This document shows positions 1 to 8,300 of a stretch of DNA of 64,000 bases, one piece after another. A program made the position numbers and the translations under genes. The stretch's first letter is position 1. Each line of letters starts with the position of its first letter. This DNA is from Mycolicibacterium peregrinum (GTDB lineage Bacteria > Actinomycetota > Actinomycetes > Mycobacteriales > Mycobacteriaceae), in contig NZ_LZSO01000050.1 in assembly GCF_001665785.1 (NCBI RefSeq), forward strand, positions 124,001 to 188,000, written 5' to 3'. The notes beneath the pieces are model-generated. The model saw only the letters and a program-made list of their open reading frames with translations, was not told where the DNA came from and did no database searches.

Positions 1-665
1 CTGACCAGCAGGATGTAGGGATCCTCCAGGACGGCTTCCTGACGCTCGGCGTCGGTGACGAAGTAGCCCGAGATGTAGCCCTTGTCGAAGCGCATGCCCT
101 CGGTGAGCTCCAGCTGCAGCCCGAAGGTGTTGCTCTCCTCGACGGTGATGACACCCTCGTTGCCGACCTTGTCCATGGCCTCGGCGATCAGGTCACCGAT
201 GGACTGGTCACCGGCGGAGATACCGGCGGTGGCAGCGATCTGCTCCTTGGTCTCCACCTCCTTGGCGCTTTTAAGGAGACCTTCCGTCACCTTTTCCACA
301 GCCTTCTCGATGCCGCGCTTCAGGCCGAGCGGGTTGGCGCCGGCAGCGACGTTGCGCAGACCTTCGCGAACCAGTGCCTGGGCCAGAACGGTGGCGGTGG
401 TGGTGCCGTCACCCGCGACGTCGTCGGTCTTCTTGGCGACCTCTTTGACCAGCTCAGCGCCGATCTTCTCGTACGGGTCCTCCAGCTCGATCTCCTTGGC
501 GATGGACACACCATCGTTGGTGATCGTGGGGGCGCCCCACTTCTTCTCCAGGACGACGTTGCGACCCTTGGGGCCCAGCGTCACCTTTACCGCGTCGGCG
601 AGGGCGTTCAGGCCCCGCTCGAGGCCGCGACGGGCCTCTTCGTCATACGCAATTGTCTTAGCCAT
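1..665 (-). CDS. groEL2: Chaperonin GroEL2 / Hsp65 (5' part only; 3' end outside window)
   Basis: This is the cytosolic 60-kDa chaperonin that folds client proteins in an ATP-driven double ring. The reverse strand from the ATG at 665 reads MAKTIAYDEEARRGLERG and stays open to the window edge, giving residues 1-221 of about 540. The ATP-site motif GDGTTT is at residues 85-90 and the equatorial-domain block TLGPKGRNVVLEKKWG at residues 29-44. A good Shine-Dalgarno (GGAGGAA) precedes the ATG. Two CIRCE-like inverted repeats lie 115-176 bases upstream, as expected for an HrcA-repressed groEL. The neighbouring genes match the mycobacterial groEL2 locus (Rv0440) rather than the groES-groEL1 locus, and no groES is present upstream. 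The family call is very secure; the number 2 rests on synteny. Confidence 0.96.
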   Translation of the reverse strand, partial: MAKTIAYDEEARRGLERGLNALADAVKVTLGPKGRNVVLEKKWGAPTITNDGVSIAKEIELEDPYEKIGAELVKEVAKKTDDVAGDGTTTATVLAQALVREGLRNVAAGANPLGLKRGIEKAVEKVTEGLLKSAKEVETKEQIAATAGISAGDQSIGDLIAEAMDKVGNEGVITVEESNTFGLQLELTEGMRFDKGYISGYFVTDAERQEAVLEDPYILLV

Positions 666-779
666 TGCGAAGTGATTCCTCCGGATAGGGGATCGCACGT
701 TGTGTGGTCAGGTTCAGTGCCCGCGACGGACGGCTGGGGTGTGCTCCCGCAGGTGCGGCCCCTGCCTCACCGGCCCGAC

Positions 780-806
780 CTGGCACTCACTGATCGAGAG
801 TGCCAA
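780..806 (-). promoter_or_regulatory. CIRCE-like HrcA operator, copy 1
   Basis: The sequence CTGGCACTC, nine spacer bases, then GAGTGCCAA matches the CIRCE consensus TTAGCACTC-N9-GAGTGCTAA, with arms GGCACTC/GAGTGCC perfectly paired. It lies upstream of groEL2 on the groEL2 side of the intergenic region. HrcA is the known repressor of such sites. Confidence 0.85.
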
Positions 807-814
807 CTGCATTC

Positions 815-841
815 TTAGCACTCGACCATGGCGAGTGCAAG
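815..841 (-). promoter_or_regulatory. CIRCE-like HrcA operator, copy 2
   Basis: The sequence TTAGCACTC, nine spacer bases, then GAGTGCAAG has a perfect left CIRCE arm and a right arm with two mismatches in the outer bases. It sits 8 bases from copy 1. Two CIRCE elements in front of groEL2 are the arrangement I recall for mycobacteria. Confidence 0.82.
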
Positions 842-1068
842 GTTGATCGGGGACTGCTCGGGCCTCCGGCCTACGCCCGTGGCGAAACGAAGCCGGCAGT
901 CGGCTTGCCCCTCGCCGGTTTCCACGCCAGGGCAGTTCCCGGCGCCGTCTGGCGACCCCTGGGGAGAAAACGACGGAAGGCCGCCCCGAAGGTGACGGAC
1001 CTGCGGCGTTTTCCCGCCCTGAGGTGGCCCGATGCTGTGGCAGAGTTCTGACCCGAGGGGGTAGCCGA

Positions 1069-2817
1069 GTGAGCGACGAGACGAGTAGCGGCGACGACGA
1101 GCGCAGATCCACGGTGACGCGCGCGGGCCGGTTGACCCTCTCACTGGGCTTCGGTCTGGCGTTGGGGGCAGTGGGCCTCGCCATCTATGCCTACGCGGCA
1201 CGGGTTCCGACCGGGCAGACCGCGACCTACCTGGCTCCGGCGAGCCACCTTCTCCTCATCTCGCTGATCGGCGTGTGCGTCGCCGGGGCGGCCACCGTCT
1301 GGCTCGGCTGGCGGGCCCTTGCCGGCCTCGACACAACCGGGCACGCCTCACTGCTGCTCGCGGGCACCGTCGCCGTCGCGGCCTACGGACTCCTCACCGC
1401 CACATCCGCACAGCACGCGCTGTTGATCTCGGGCCCCGGCGCGCGTCCGGTCATCGTGATCGCCCAGGTGTCCTGGGTCATCCTCGCGTGCGCAGCGGTG
1501 ATGGTGCTTGCCGGCGCGACCTCCGCGTCACCCGCCGCTGCGCGCCGACCGGGCCAGACTGCGGTCGCCGTGTGCGCTGCCTCCGGGGTCGCCGTCGCCG
1601 TGGTGGCCGGCGTCGCCGTAACGGCGCTCAGCTCGGTCGGTGCATCGACGGCGAGCACCGCCGAGCGGGTGTCAATCCCCGCGCTGCCGACGTCCGTTGG
1701 CACGCAGGTGGCCTACACCATCAAGCTCGACTCGCAGGTGGCTCTACCCGCCGGGCCGGGATTCGTCAGTACCAATGACGACGCGGTCATCGCCTATGAC
1801 GGGACGACCGGCGCGCAGCGGTGGGACTTCCCCACGGCCGACCTGCCCGCGCGCTGCGGCGACGTGTCGCTGTGGTCGACCGGGATCCGCGACGATGCGG
1901 TGGTTGCGGTGCAGTGCACTCGCCCGCCCAATACCCAAGACCCCGACAAGTACTCGTCCGACCACGACGATGACGTCGCATTCCTGGTCGGGCTCGACGC
2001 CACGACGGGCGAACAGCTGTGGATCAACGACTCGGGCTGGTACCTCCGCGGCCGGGCGAACGGCGACGGTGACATCCTGGCGGCGATCGGCCCCCACAAG
2101 GTCGGCGCGCTCGATCCGCGGACCGGTAAACCGTTGTGGGCCAGGGACCGTCCGGATGACAACTGCAGCCGGAGCCGCTACGACGCCGTCGGCTCCACAG
2201 TGATCTTCGTCGACGCGTGCGGCGATGCGCTCCACCTGTACGACGCGGAATCCGAGTCCACGATCGACCTCACCAAACAGCCCGGCTTCCCGTCAGGTGA
2301 CGTGACGACGGAACTGCTGGCGGTAGACGGAGACATCGTCGCTGTTTATGCGAGTGGAATCAGCAGCGTCGACGGCGTACTCCTGACAGTCGACGTCGAG
2401 ACGAAGGCGGTGCATGCCACACCCGTACCCTTCGTCCGCACCCCGGATCTCGAGAAATCGCTTCCGGGTCCGGTGGTCGAAATCGGTGACAACAGCAGAG
2501 CCCAGACCGTCACGCTCTATGCCCCCGGCGAGCAGCGGACTGTGCCAGTTACCGGGCTGCAGATGCTCATCGAACCCGACGTCCAGCGATGGGCTCGGGT
2601 GGGCGGCGAGTTCGTGACTGCCGCGGCCTATCAAGATCGTTACGACGAACGACTGGCGACGGTGCCAGTCACCGGTGGTCCCGCCGCCATCAGAACCGCG
2701 CCGTGCGGCGACCGGACAGGCGGCGTAATGCCGGTACCTGGAGCGGTTCTGGCGCTGTGCGCCAACTATTCAGACAAGGGCAACATCACCAGCTACGACG
2801 TTCTCGGACTGCGCTGA
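1069..2817 (+). CDS. Membrane-anchored PQQ-like beta-propeller protein (paralogue A)
   Basis: A 582-residue protein of unknown function. The N-terminal 190 residues hold about five hydrophobic helices (for example LTLSLGFGLALGAVGLAIYA and VSWVILACAAVMVLAGA). The rest carries repeated PQQ-like blade motifs of the D-x-x-T-G-x-x-x-W type: YDGTTGAQRWDF, LDATTGEQLWIN and LDPRTGKPLWAR. Such blades form a beta-propeller, here probably outside the membrane. I chose the GTG at 1069 because GAGGGGG lies just upstream; an in-frame start at 1024 would add arginine-rich, non-conserved sequence. Its paralogue lies tail-to-tail four bases away. No quinone-binding dehydrogenase residues were recognised, so an enzyme activity is not claimed. 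Confidence 0.88.
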   Translation: MSDETSSGDDERRSTVTRAGRLTLSLGFGLALGAVGLAIYAYAARVPTGQTATYLAPASHLLLISLIGVCVAGAATVWLGWRALAGLDTTGHASLLLAGTVAVAAYGLLTATSAQHALLISGPGARPVIVIAQVSWVILACAAVMVLAGATSASPAAARRPGQTAVAVCAASGVAVAVVAGVAVTALSSVGASTASTAERVSIPALPTSVGTQVAYTIKLDSQVALPAGPGFVSTNDDAVIAYDGTTGAQRWDFPTADLPARCGDVSLWSTGIRDDAVVAVQCTRPPNTQDPDKYSSDHDDDVAFLVGLDATTGEQLWINDSGWYLRGRANGDGDILAAIGPHKVGALDPRTGKPLWARDRPDDNCSRSRYDAVGSTVIFVDACGDALHLYDAESESTIDLTKQPGFPSGDVTTELLAVDGDIVAVYASGISSVDGVLLTVDVETKAVHATPVPFVRTPDLEKSLPGPVVEIGDNSRAQTVTLYAPGEQRTVPVTGLQMLIEPDVQRWARVGGEFVTAAAYQDRYDERLATVPVTGGPAAIRTAPCGDRTGGVMPVPGAVLALCANYSDKGNITSYDVLGLR

Positions 2818-2821
2818 GGCG

Positions 2822-4615
2822 TTATCGCACGCCGGCGACGGCGTCCACCATGCCGCATGCGACAAGCACCGCACCGGGTACGAGGGACACTGTCGGATTG
2901 ACTTGCATGCGCCCTTCGCACGGATTGGGCAGCGTCTGCGACGGGCCCGACTTGCCGAAGATGCGCATCGGAATCGGGACCCGCTGAGTCCCGACGGGCA
3001 CGGTTGCGAGCGGGGCATCGGGAAGCAGGGTCAGCCATTGGTCCCCGACCCGCGCCATCGCTCCCCAGGTCTCCTCGCCCCCTGTCCACGCCAACAACAA
3101 CCCGGTGTCGATGGTGACGCCGTCGCGCAGATCGTGGATCGAGACCGGTTGTAGCTCTTCACGATTGTCACTGACGGGGGTGAGCATGAGCGAGTCCGCA
3201 TCGATGAACCTGGCGTCGTGGCGGTCAGGCACCCGCACGATCACCCGGCCTTCCGCGACGTCGATGACCAGTGGCGCCCCGGCGCCGGACACCAGCGCCC
3301 GGTCGCCTGACGTAGCCCCGATCGTGGGGTGGGAGTTCGGCGGGATCTCGCCGGGCTGGATGCCGAGCGACGATGCCGTGATCACACTGTGTTGCTGTCC
3401 GGTCTGCGGGTCGAGTACCTGCGTCAGTACGTCGGAGTTGTCGTCGCAGGTGCTCATCAGGATGAAGTTGTCGGTGGCGCGCATCGATCCCTTGCAGCCA
3501 CGAGCGAATGTCTTGGCCCACAGTTCATTTCCGGTCCGTGCCGCCAAAGCGGTCCACTTGATGCCACCGTCTGGTTCCGGGCCGCTGGTCAACAACACAT
3601 TGGATGAGAGGGGGTAGTCCTCGTCGAATGAGTCGTGATCGACGCGTGTCCACAGCAGGGCTCCGGTGGTGGCGTCGAGGGCGATCATCGCATCGGCGGG
3701 GATGTAGGCCTTTACCAACACCACGCTGTCGGGCCCGATGCCCGTCGTCCGCAATTCACTGGCGTTGAATCGGGGCACACTGAAAGTCCAGCGCCGCTCC
3801 CCTGTCGCGCCGTCATAGCCGACCACGGTTTCCTGCCGGTATTCAGGCCCGTCCTCGATGTGCACCCAGCCTGCACCACCAGGCCGGGCATAGGTGGCCA
3901 GCAACGACACCTCGGACCGGTAGGCCACCGTGCCCGTCAGCGTCGTCAGTGTCGGCGGGTCGATGCGCTCGGCGGTCTCGTTGTGGAAGGGCGACTTTTT
4001 GGCAATGGCCACGACAGGCACCACAAGTGCCGCTGCGACGACGACGGCGACTGCGGCCGCGACCCATCGGCTCACCGCAAGGCGGCGAGGCGCGCGGTGA
4101 GGCCGTTGGGTCCGGTGGGCCGTCGCACAGAGCAGTGCCAGTGCCGCCAGAGCCAGGCACGCGAACCACCAGGCGGCGTGAGCGACCGTGGTGACGGCGA
4201 ACGGGTGCAGCGCGAGCTGATCTTCGGTGGCCTGACGAAAGGCCTTGGAGATGGTTCCCCGGCTCTGCGCCATCAATGCGGCCACGACGAGGACGAACAG
4301 TGCCGGGCTGGAGTAGGCCACAAACCTGGCCCGCCAGCCCGGCGCCTGCCGGTACACGCGCCCCACCGCGACGTATACGGCGACCAGTAACGCGACGCCG
4401 GCAACGACGAAAGTGGTGCGCCACAGCACCGTGGTGAGCGACGAAAAGTCTTCGCCCAACGGCAGTTCCGGTGTTCGTCGTATCCAGCCGAGAGACAGGC
4501 ATGCGATGGCGGCCACCAGCAGCCCCGCGAGCAGCCCGAGCAGTACGGCGGGTTGCCGGTAGGTGGTCCCTGCTCTTTTCTCGACCTCGCCTGTGTCCTG
4601 GTCCCCCACGGTCAT
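2822..4615 (-). CDS. Membrane-anchored PQQ-like beta-propeller protein (paralogue B)
   Basis: A 597-residue paralogue of the preceding gene with the same build: about five N-terminal membrane helices (residues 25-200) and a PQQ-like beta-propeller (YDGATGERRWTF, LDATTGALLWTR, LAARTGNELWAK). The two proteins also end alike (GLR and GVR). The genes converge with only four bases between stop codons, so they cannot share a conventional intergenic terminator. The ATG at 4615 lies 6 bases after a TAGGTT box (4622-4627, minus strand), which predicts a leaderless transcript. Function is unknown. Sensing or scaffolding outside the membrane is only a guess. Confidence 0.9.
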   Translation of the reverse strand: MTVGDQDTGEVEKRAGTTYRQPAVLLGLLAGLLVAAIACLSLGWIRRTPELPLGEDFSSLTTVLWRTTFVVAGVALLVAVYVAVGRVYRQAPGWRARFVAYSSPALFVLVVAALMAQSRGTISKAFRQATEDQLALHPFAVTTVAHAAWWFACLALAALALLCATAHRTQRPHRAPRRLAVSRWVAAAVAVVVAAALVVPVVAIAKKSPFHNETAERIDPPTLTTLTGTVAYRSEVSLLATYARPGGAGWVHIEDGPEYRQETVVGYDGATGERRWTFSVPRFNASELRTTGIGPDSVVLVKAYIPADAMIALDATTGALLWTRVDHDSFDEDYPLSSNVLLTSGPEPDGGIKWTALAARTGNELWAKTFARGCKGSMRATDNFILMSTCDDNSDVLTQVLDPQTGQQHSVITASSLGIQPGEIPPNSHPTIGATSGDRALVSGAGAPLVIDVAEGRVIVRVPDRHDARFIDADSLMLTPVSDNREELQPVSIHDLRDGVTIDTGLLLAWTGGEETWGAMARVGDQWLTLLPDAPLATVPVGTQRVPIPMRIFGKSGPSQTLPNPCEGRMQVNPTVSLVPGAVLVACGMVDAVAGVR

Positions 4616-4621
4616 CCGCCA

Positions 4622-4627
4622 AACCTA
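4622..4627 (-). promoter_or_regulatory. -10 box TAGGTT, leaderless start of beta-propeller B
   Basis: TAGGTT on the minus strand is followed by 6 bases and the ATG at 4615. This spacing puts the transcription start on the start codon. Confidence 0.55.
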
Positions 4628-4710
4628 ACCCGTAGGCGGGGCGGCCCACGGCAGATGTTGACGCCGCGGCTCGACCGAACTGCCCGGCTACTACCCTGCG
4701 GCCAGCCCGG

Positions 4711-5496
4711 TCAGCGAGGTAGTACGAATTGCCAACCTGCTGCCTGCATCGCGGGGATCGCATCGGCGAGACCGGCATGTGTGCCGGACTGGGGGTGGTT
4801 CATGTGGGCGAGCACGATCGAACCCGGGGCGGCGTTCATGACGTTGGATCGCACGGCGGCCGCGGACGCCGTCGCACCGTTGTCGGCGTTGACGGTGAAC
4901 CCCAACGGTTGCTCGCCGAGTTCGTGCACGATCTCGACGGCCACGTCGTCGTAGTGCGCGGTGCCGGGACGGAACCAGGTCGGGGCCCGGCCGGTCAGCG
5001 CAATGAGCCGCTGATGATTGCCCCACACCTCACCGACCACCTCGTCGGCCGACCGGGTCCCGGCGATCCCGTAGGCCGACCGGCCCGTCACGGACAGTGG
5101 CACATGACGGGTGCCGTGGTTGCCGATCTCGAATAAGGGGTTGCCCGCCAACTGCCGGGCCCGGTCCGGATTCCGGTCGATCCATCGCGAGTTCAGCATG
5201 AGTACCGCCGGAACACCGTTGCGCTGCAAGGTATCCAGCAGGGCGTCGTCACAGGCACCGTCACACGCGTCGAACGTCAGGGCGATCTGGCGGCCGGCGG
5301 CGGCGAATGACGAGGTGATGCCGGGCAGCGCCATTCCCCACTGCGTGGGTGGACGCCTCTTGTTGAGCACTGCGACCGAAGGCGGGTCGACGGCGGTCGG
5401 GTCGGCGCGAGCGGTCGGCACCCCGGCACGCAGCCCGTAACCGACGGCGATCGAACCGACGGCGGTCGCCGTCAGGAATGAGCGCCTGGTGATCAC
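4711..5496 (-). CDS. TAT-exported polysaccharide deacetylase (NodB family)
   Basis: A 261-residue secreted metal-dependent deacetylase, likely acting on N-acetyl sugars of the envelope or peptidoglycan. The N terminus MITRRSFLTATAVGSIA is a twin-arginine signal, with likely cleavage after ARA near residue 31. NodB motifs are visible: TFDACDG at residues 74-80 (catalytic and metal Asp) and HGTRH at residues 127-131 (the two metal His). An arginine-containing RPG motif follows (WFRPGTAHYDD). The C-terminal LAHMN matches the final NodB motif. The GTG at 5496 lies 7 bases after TACCGT (5504-5509), so it is probably leaderless. The substrate cannot be read from sequence. Confidence 0.9.
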   Translation of the reverse strand: MITRRSFLTATAVGSIAVGYGLRAGVPTARADPTAVDPPSVAVLNKRRPPTQWGMALPGITSSFAAAGRQIALTFDACDGACDDALLDTLQRNGVPAVLMLNSRWIDRNPDRARQLAGNPLFEIGNHGTRHVPLSVTGRSAYGIAGTRSADEVVGEVWGNHQRLIALTGRAPTWFRPGTAHYDDVAVEIVHELGEQPLGFTVNADNGATASAAAVRSNVMNAAPGSIVLAHMNHPQSGTHAGLADAIPAMQAAGWQFVLPR

Positions 5497-5503
5497 ATAC
5501 CGG

Positions 5504-5509
5504 ACGGTA
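5504..5509 (-). promoter_or_regulatory. -10 box TACCGT, leaderless start of deacetylase
   Basis: TACCGT on the minus strand is followed by 7 bases and the GTG at 5496. The box has the TANNNT form and the spacing of a leaderless start. Confidence 0.5.
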
Positions 5510-5649
5510 GGCGCGGATCTTGAAGGTCAGCCCGCCATCAGCTGTGGGTTGACTGCGGACGCGTCCGTCGCCGGTTTCTACCGCAGGGCCGCTCTCAGCG
5601 CGCTCACCGACCCCCACGTAGAAAACCGCGCAGCAAGAACCGAGAAAGC

Positions 5650-6486
5650 TCAGCTCCCCGACTGATACTTCTGCACCGCCGCGGCGAACTCGTCGAGGTG
5701 GCGCAGTGACTCGTCTTTGCCCACGGACGGCAGGAAGAGCCCCAGCTGCCCGAAGCCGAGATCCTCAGCGGCACGCCAATAGTCGACCTTGACGGGTGCA
5801 CCGAACATCATCAACGGCACGTCGCGCGCCCCGCCGTCATGCATCTGCCCGATGCGCTTGGCCAGCACATCCCTGGGCAGCGGATTCGAGATCCAGCCGG
5901 CGCCATGGCGAATCACGCGTCTGACCGTGGCATCGGAGTTGCCGCCGACGTAGATGGGCGGGTGGGGCTTCTGGACGGGCTTGGGCCGGCAGTAGGACGG
6001 CGGGAAGTCGACGTACTTGCCGTGATACTCGGCAGGCTCGTCGGTCCATAGCGCCTTGACGGCCTCGATGCTCTCATCGAGCAGTGCGCCACGGGTTTTC
6101 GGATCGGTGCCGTGATCGCGCATCTCTTCGAGGTTCCACCCGGCGCCGACACCGAGTACGAACCGGCCGTCGGAGATGAGGTCGATACTGGCGGCTTCCT
6201 TGGCGGTGTGGATGGGGTCGCGCTGGATCAGCAGTGCGACGCCGGTGACGAGTTCGATCGTGGACGTCACCGCGGCCGCAGCGGCGAGGGTGACGAACGG
6301 GTCGAGCGTGTTGTAGTACCACGGCGGCAGGTCTCCACCGTTCGGATAGGCCGATTCGCGGCTGACCGGGATGTGGCTGTGTTCGGCAACGATGAGCGAG
6401 GCGAATCCGCGTTCCTCGATTGCCCGCGCCAGCGATACGGGGTCGATGCTGTCGTCGTCGACGAAGGTGGCAATGCCGAACTTCAT
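5650..6486 (-). CDS. LLM-class F420-dependent oxidoreductase
   Basis: A 278-residue TIM-barrel enzyme of the luciferase-like family. It opens with MKFGIATFVDDDSIDP and carries the family signature GRFVLGVGAGWNLEEM at residues 107-122, then RPKPVQKPHPPIYVGGNS. In mycobacteria such proteins usually use coenzyme F420 to transfer hydride to a small substrate; the substrate is not predictable here. The ATG at 6486 follows TAGCGT (6494-6499) by 7 bases, a leaderless arrangement. It is separate from its neighbours and shows nothing odd. Confidence 0.9.
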   Translation of the reverse strand: MKFGIATFVDDDSIDPVSLARAIEERGFASLIVAEHSHIPVSRESAYPNGGDLPPWYYNTLDPFVTLAAAAAVTSTIELVTGVALLIQRDPIHTAKEAASIDLISDGRFVLGVGAGWNLEEMRDHGTDPKTRGALLDESIEAVKALWTDEPAEYHGKYVDFPPSYCRPKPVQKPHPPIYVGGNSDATVRRVIRHGAGWISNPLPRDVLAKRIGQMHDGGARDVPLMMFGAPVKVDYWRAAEDLGFGQLGLFLPSVGKDESLRHLDEFAAAVQKYQSGS

Positions 6487-6493
6487 CTTGCCG

Positions 6494-6499
6494 ACGCTA
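6494..6499 (-). promoter_or_regulatory. -10 box TAGCGT, leaderless start of LLM oxidoreductase
   Basis: TAGCGT on the minus strand is followed by 7 bases and the ATG at 6486. Confidence 0.5.
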
Positions 6500-6674
6500 C
6501 TCCGGCCCGTCGCCCGCCGGAGACGACATCGGTGGCGTCGGCCTCGAGGCCGGCGAGGCCACTCGGGGTCGCGGTGGTCGGGCTCTGGCGGCGCCTGGCC
6601 AACTCAAAGGCTCCGCAGGTTGCGGCCCCGCGCCGAGCCCGATCGCGGCAGACCCGAGATGAAATGTAGCGCCG

Positions 6675-7226
6675 TCACCGTTGCCCTTTCGCCCGCAATC
6701 CGTCGAACACCACCGACGTGACCCGCTCGGCCACGTCGCCGTTGTAACTCTGCATGGCCTGGCAGCCGACCAGTAGTGCTTTCACATCTGCGACCGTCAC
6801 GTCGCCCCGCACCGTGCCCGCGCGCTGCGCGGCGGCCAGCAGATCGCCGACGACGGCGAGATACTCGCCCTCGGCCTCGGGCACCACGGTGTTGACGTCG
6901 ATGCCCGATCCGGCGAGGGCATCGACCAGTCCGCGGTCGGCGGCGCCCCACTGCAGCACCATCGACCGCAGGAACGTGAACATCGCCTCAGCCGGATCGG
7001 CCTCGGCGAGCAGCGACCGCCCCTCCTCGACGACGCCGCGGATCCGCTCGGCGATGACGGCCTGGAACAACGCGTCCTTGGTCGGGAAGTGCCGATAGAC
7101 GGTGCCCGCACCCACTCCGGCCCGGCGGGCGATCTCGTCGATGGGCACGGACAGTCCGTCGGCCGCGAATGTTTCGTAGGCGACCTCCAGCACCCGGGCA
7201 CGGTTCCGCGCAGCATCCGCACGCAT
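6675..7226 (-). CDS. TetR-family transcriptional regulator
   Basis: A 183-residue one-domain-plus-ligand repressor. The helix-turn-helix is the typical VPIDEIARRAGVGAGTVYRHF (residues about 27-47), followed by a helical ligand domain. It is divergent from the SDR gene at 7343 across 116 bases that contain a promoter and a perfect inverted repeat, so it most likely regulates the SDR and itself. A ribosome site GAGGTG precedes the ATG at 7226. The ligand is unknown. Confidence 0.9.
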   Translation of the reverse strand: MRADAARNRARVLEVAYETFAADGLSVPIDEIARRAGVGAGTVYRHFPTKDALFQAVIAERIRGVVEEGRSLLAEADPAEAMFTFLRSMVLQWGAADRGLVDALAGSGIDVNTVVPEAEGEYLAVVGDLLAAAQRAGTVRGDVTVADVKALLVGCQAMQSYNGDVAERVTSVVFDGLRAKGQR

Positions 7227-7262
7227 TCGCCATCACCTCACAAACCTGCCAGCGACAAACCA

Positions 7263-7293
7263 TTGACAAAGCGGGGCGTACGTTCCGTATATT
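7263..7293 (+). promoter_or_regulatory. Promoter of the SDR gene (TTGACA - 19 - TATATT)
   Basis: TTGACA (7263-7268) and TATATT (7288-7293) are 19 bases apart, upstream of the SDR at 7343. The block ACGTTCCGTAT containing the -10 region recurs upstream of the paralogous SDR at 16263. Confidence 0.6.
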
Positions 7294-7303
7294 CGAACGC
7301 AAC

Positions 7304-7319
7304 CGGAGTACTCACTCCG
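7304..7319. promoter_or_regulatory. Candidate TetR operator (16-bp inverted repeat)
   Basis: CGGAGT-ACTC-ACTCCG is a perfect 6-base-arm inverted repeat placed just downstream of the TATATT box and upstream of the SDR ribosome site. Bound repressor would cover the transcription start. The divergent TetR gene is the obvious candidate binder; this is inference. Confidence 0.55.
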
Positions 7320-7342
7320 CTTAGCCTCACCAGGAGTCTCCC

Positions 7343-8269
7343 ATGACCAAGTGGACCACCGCCAACATTCCGAACCAAAGCGGTCGAACGGCCGTCGTCA
7401 CCGGCGCCAACACGGGCCTCGGGCTCGAGACCGCGAGAGCGCTCGCAGCAAAGGGCGCGCACGTCGTCCTCGCCGTCCGCAACCTCCAGAAGGGCCAGGA
7501 CGCGGTCGACTGGATCACGCACACCGTCCCGGGCGCCGACCTGGAGCTGCAGCGCCTCGACCTGGGGTCGCTGGAATCGGTACGTGAAGCCGCCGACGAG
7601 ATCAGGGCCAAACACGACACCATCGACCTGCTCATCAACAACGCCGGCGTGATGTTCACACCGGAGGCGAAGACCACCGACGGCTTCGAGCTGCAATTCG
7701 GCACGAACCACCTCGGACACTTCGCATTCACCGGGTTGCTGATCGACCACGTGCTGGCGGCGCCCGGCTCGCGGGTGGTGACGGTCAGCAGCGTGGGCCA
7801 CCGCTTCGCCCGCAACGGCATCCGGTTCGACGACCTGCAGTGGGAGCGCGGCTACAATCGGGTCGGCGCCTACGGCCAAGCGAAGTTGGCCAACCTGCTG
7901 TTCACCTACGAACTGCAGCGCCGGTTGGCCGGCACCCACACGATCGCCGCCGCGGCCCACCCCGGAGGCTCCCGCACCGAGCTCACCCGCAATCTGCCGC
8001 CAGTGGTCGGCGCTGTGACGAAGCTGGCGGAACCGCTGTTCCAGAGCGCCGACATGGGCGCCCTGCCGACCCTTCGCGCCGCCACGGACCCGGATGTGCT
8101 GGGCGGCCAGTACTTCGGCCCGGACGGGTTCGCCGAGCAGCGCGGCTACCCGAGGGTGGTGGCCTCCAGCGCGGCGTCACACGACACCACCGCACAGCAC
8201 CGCCTGTGGACGGTCTCCGAGGAACTGACCGGCGTCACCTTCCCGGCGTTGCAGTCTTCGCGCACCTGA
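7343..8269 (+). CDS. Short-chain dehydrogenase/reductase (retinol-dehydrogenase-like), copy 1
   Basis: A 308-residue NAD(P)-dependent oxidoreductase with a Rossmann fold. It has TGANTGLG at residues 20-27 (cofactor loop), NNAG at 99-102, catalytic serine in SSVGH near 150, and YGQAK with Tyr177 and Lys181. It is closely similar along its length to the SDR at 16263 (for example FGTNHLG, FDDLQWER, LLFTYELQRRL), so the two are paralogues. An AGGAG ribosome site lies before the ATG. The divergent TetR and the operator-like repeat suggest inducible expression. The substrate is unknown. Confidence 0.92.
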   Translation: MTKWTTANIPNQSGRTAVVTGANTGLGLETARALAAKGAHVVLAVRNLQKGQDAVDWITHTVPGADLELQRLDLGSLESVREAADEIRAKHDTIDLLINNAGVMFTPEAKTTDGFELQFGTNHLGHFAFTGLLIDHVLAAPGSRVVTVSSVGHRFARNGIRFDDLQWERGYNRVGAYGQAKLANLLFTYELQRRLAGTHTIAAAAHPGGSRTELTRNLPPVVGAVTKLAEPLFQSADMGALPTLRAATDPDVLGGQYFGPDGFAEQRGYPRVVASSAASHDTTAQHRLWTVSEELTGVTFPALQSSRT

Positions 8270-8288
8270 TTCTCCGCCGCACCGCGTC

Positions 8289-8294
8289 TAGGCT
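8289..8294 (+). promoter_or_regulatory. -10 box TAGGCT, leaderless start of cupin gene
   Basis: TAGGCT is followed by exactly 6 bases and the GTG at 8301. No Shine-Dalgarno is visible. Confidence 0.5.
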
Positions 8295-8300
8295 GGCGTC

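Larger units (their letters stand above)
666..1068. other. Divergent intergenic region groEL2 / beta-propeller gene
   Basis: This is a 403-base non-coding stretch between two divergent genes. It holds the groEL2 leader and the two CIRCE-like repeats (780-841). From 842 to 1060 I see no gene, repeat or convincing hairpin. A purine-rich ribosome site (GAGGGGG, 1055-1061) belongs to the gene on the right. Open frames crossing this stretch are arginine-rich and lack normal third-position GC bias, so I left them out. Confidence 0.6.
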
